Shown: piece after piece, positions 5,146 to 6,839 of the stretch
Numbering within the stretch: the stretch's first letter is position 1
How the letters are laid out: each line of letters begins with the position of its first letter
Source of the DNA: Clostridiales bacterium
GTDB taxonomy: Bacteria > Bacillota_A > Clostridia > Saccharofermentanales > Saccharofermentanaceae
DNA: 6,839 nt
Direction: 5' to 3'
Assembly (NCBI GenBank): GCA_017649745.1
Contig: JAGCGE010000116.1
Span: 1-6,839 of the forward strand
The notes under the pieces: generated by a model
Told to the model about the DNA's origin: nothing
The model's input: the letters and a program-made list of their open reading frames with translations, nothing else
Database searches by the model: none
Program-made: the position numbers and the translations under genes

Positions 5146-6408
5146 CTAGTATTCTTCATTATAATTGGGCGTTTGTGGCTCGCCCTCTTCTGTATATTCT
5201 CCATCGTCAACCGTCATTGGATTCGGTTCATCCATGGGATTAAGATTCCTATTACGTAACTCGTCTGCCCTTTGGTCGTCTATTGGCTTGTATCCTATTA
5301 TAGATCTTCCCTCATTTGGACTTATGATCTCATTACGCGACAAGGTTTCGATAATCTCAGCAAGATTTTTAGCCGGAACTGCCTTAAACGGATCACGCAT
5401 GAATACAATAGATTGATGCTGTGTAACAGCGGTTTTGGTTAAGAATTTCCTCTTAAACTCATCTGCTATTGCTGAAGCTACGGGAACAACTGTATTGTTC
5501 ACATAATTAAGTTGCTTAGACTCATCTGCTTCACCAGTAAGTATTTCCTTAGAAATACCAAGCTGACTATACAACATTTCGGTCAAGTATTCAACCTGCT
5601 TCATTATGTTGTTTTCAAGAGGTCTATTCAACTGTATAATCTTTTCTGTAGCGTCAGCATACGCAACTCCATATTTGGAGTTGTTTAACTGTTTCTCAAG
5701 ATCTTTACGTCTTTCCTCTGCAAGCGCCTTACGCGTAGGCGAGTGAGTAGTATAAGGAACCTGAATAATCATATCCAGTTTTCCACTACCAGCCTGCTCA
5801 TCTATAACGTCTAATAGATTAAGTTTACGTATGAGACGTTTACCAACAGAATTAGAATCATTCATAACTGAATAGAACGGATTCTCTATGATCGCAACTT
5901 CATTCTTTGGTACAATCGTCTCCTGACGTATTCCCTTGAGATCATTATACATTTCAACACGAATATACTGCGGATACCATTGCTTAATCTTAGCAACACG
6001 CATCTCATAAATTTTATAGTGCTTTACTTCATCCGGTTTGCCATTTGTGATTGTCGGAACCACAGCAATATAACCTTCATCAAACATACTTAATACAATA
6101 TCCTGTAAAAAGTTTTTAGATGTCTGATCAAGGTTTGCTGAAAGATTTAGACAATCATTTAAACCAGACTTTATAGCATATTGATACTGATTATTATCAT
6201 TAACGTTCGCGTGCATGAATGTAAGCTGGCTAACGTCCAAAGCAATACGATTGTATATGGCCGATACTATGTTTTTATCAGTATTTCTAACATAGATCGT
6301 TCTATCGGGTCTTGCATAATATCCAGGACCGTAATCGTATCGTCGATCAGGAACGCCGTCATTTCTAAATGCATACCATGCATTTTTGATTCGATCAACT
6401 ACTGACAT
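5146..6408 (-). CDS. Phage portal protein (HK97-type family)
   Basis: This 420-residue protein forms the dodecameric ring through which DNA enters and leaves the head. Recognisable features are an N-terminal RNTDKNIVSAIYNRIALDVS (41-60), typical of the segment preceding the wing domain, LQDIVLSMFDEGYIAVVP (101-118), and EYLTEMLYSQLGISKEILTG (273-292). ADESKQLNYVNNTVVPVASAI (294-314) follows, the helix region characteristic of HK97-like portals, and then ISPNEGRSIIGYKPI (362-376), typical of the C-terminal crown junction. The last 30 residues are acidic and disordered-looking (TVDDGEYTEEGEPQTPNYNE), which is common for portals. The start has AAAGGAGG 5 bases before the ATG, running on from the TAA of the preceding gene. 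Its length is in the usual range (about 380-480). The capsid fusion follows 18 bases downstream, the standard terminase-portal-protease-capsid order. Confidence 0.92.
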   Translation of the reverse strand: MSVVDRIKNAWYAFRNDGVPDRRYDYGPGYYARPDRTIYVRNTDKNIVSAIYNRIALDVSQLTFMHANVNDNNQYQYAIKSGLNDCLNLSANLDQTSKNFLQDIVLSMFDEGYIAVVPTITNGKPDEVKHYKIYEMRVAKIKQWYPQYIRVEMYNDLKGIRQETIVPKNEVAIIENPFYSVMNDSNSVGKRLIRKLNLLDVIDEQAGSGKLDMIIQVPYTTHSPTRKALAEERRKDLEKQLNNSKYGVAYADATEKIIQLNRPLENNIMKQVEYLTEMLYSQLGISKEILTGEADESKQLNYVNNTVVPVASAIADEFKRKFLTKTAVTQHQSIVFMRDPFKAVPAKNLAEIIETLSRNEIISPNEGRSIIGYKPIDDQRADELRNRNLNPMDEPNPMTVDDGEYTEEGEPQTPNYNEEY

Positions 6409-6419
6409 ACGTTCCTCCT

Positions 6420-6839
6420 TTAATGACGTTTCTTAGGTTTTTTAGGTTTTTTAGTAGAAGACTTGTCTAAATCGCTTCTATTGTTTGATTCCAATTGTCC
6501 GCTTATCTTTTTTAACAAATCTTTTATTTCTTTATCTGAACCATTGCCCTTGTTCTTTTCTTTGTTCTTTTCTTTTTTGTTATATTCCATTATATTATTC
6601 ATATAATTAACGTCGCCCAACTGTTTTCTGATTTCTTTTCCAGCATCACTATTCAAAAATTTAATAGCATTATTCATAGAATTACCATATCCTATAATTC
6701 TATTAATATCACTTTGAATTCTACGTCCTTTATCACTGCGTATCTGTCTTAATGATTCCTGAGTTTTAAATCTATTAGTTATAGTTTGAAGTTCTTTTTC
6801 AGTAAACAGATCTATATGTTTTGCGACAGCCTTTGGACC
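6420..6839 (-). CDS. Basic small structural-type protein, C-terminal part (5' end outside window)
   Basis: The frame is open from the right edge to the TAA at 6420, giving 139 residues with no start needed inside the window. It begins GPKAVAKHIDLFTEKELQTI. An internal ATG at 6677 has only a weak, badly spaced AGGA, so the gene most likely starts upstream of the window. The segment FTEKELQTITNRFKTQESLR resembles the L-(S/T)-x-x-E-L-x-x-x-x-x-R pattern of small proteins encoded between terminase and portal in phages of Bacillota. The second half is Lys/Asn-rich (NKKEKNKEKNKGNGSDKEIK), contains a short helix (DLLKKISGQL) and ends in a KKPKKPKKRH tail, so it is strongly basic and likely disordered. 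I do not know its function. Position next to the portal and charge suggest a head-associated or DNA-contacting protein, which is only an inference. The portal ribosome binding site overlaps its stop codon. Confidence 0.7.
   Translation of the reverse strand, partial: GPKAVAKHIDLFTEKELQTITNRFKTQESLRQIRSDKGRRIQSDINRIIGYGNSMNNAIKFLNSDAGKEIRKQLGDVNYMNNIMEYNKKEKNKEKNKGNGSDKEIKDLLKKISGQLESNNRSDLDKSSTKKPKKPKKRH

Noticed and set aside
4807..5259. 150-residue plus-strand frame opposite the protease and portal end
   Set aside because: It is antisense to strongly supported genes, and its hydrophobic composition is a by-product of the opposite-strand coding.
6420..6677. Complete 85-residue gene starting at 6677
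   Set aside because: The same frame stays open to the window edge and the ATG at 6677 lacks a well-placed ribosome binding site.

Overview
This window is a stretch of a tailed-phage (or prophage) genome carrying the head, head-tail connector, tail-tube and start-of-lysis genes. All supported genes lie on the minus strand, so the biological order runs from right to left. The low GC content, strong AAAGGAGG-type ribosome binding sites at nearly every start, standard stop codons and protein families known from phages of Bacillota point to a clostridial-type host, probably a gut Lachnospiraceae/Oscillospiraceae relative. This is inferred from sequence character. No integrase, host gene or attachment site is visible, so free phage and prophage cannot be told apart.

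Layout in transcription order: (1) the C-terminal 139 residues of a basic small protein entering from the right edge; (2) an HK97-type portal protein; (3) one 654-codon ORF joining a prohead (S78-type) protease, an extremely acidic scaffold-like linker and an HK97-fold major capsid protein; (4) two small connector/completion proteins; (5) the major tail tube protein, followed by a clean rho-independent terminator; (6) two tail assembly chaperone-like proteins; (7) a small membrane-anchored coiled-coil protein; (8) an r1t-like holin running off the left edge. The genes are packed with gaps or overlaps of tens of bases at most, and stop codons often run into the next Shine-Dalgarno. The largest gap, 70 bases, holds the terminator. 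No stretch over 300 bases lacks a gene.

Together the genes build the portal vertex, process and assemble the capsid, close the head, polymerise the tail tube and guide tail assembly. The lysis genes then begin directly where a tape-measure gene would normally follow the chaperones. No tape measure is present in the window.

The most notable signal is inside the protease-capsid ORF. A perfect Shine-Dalgarno (AAAAGGAGG) sits five bases before an in-frame ATG at codon 272, exactly at the boundary between the acidic linker and the capsid domain, and isoleucine codon use changes sharply between the two parts. This suggests two nested products from one frame: a scarce protease-scaffold-capsid fusion and an abundant free capsid protein of 383 aa. 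I see no evidence of a wholly new type of system. The other points of interest are the gene order, the 36-bp tandem unit in the acidic linker, the terminator placement and the holin C-terminal extension.
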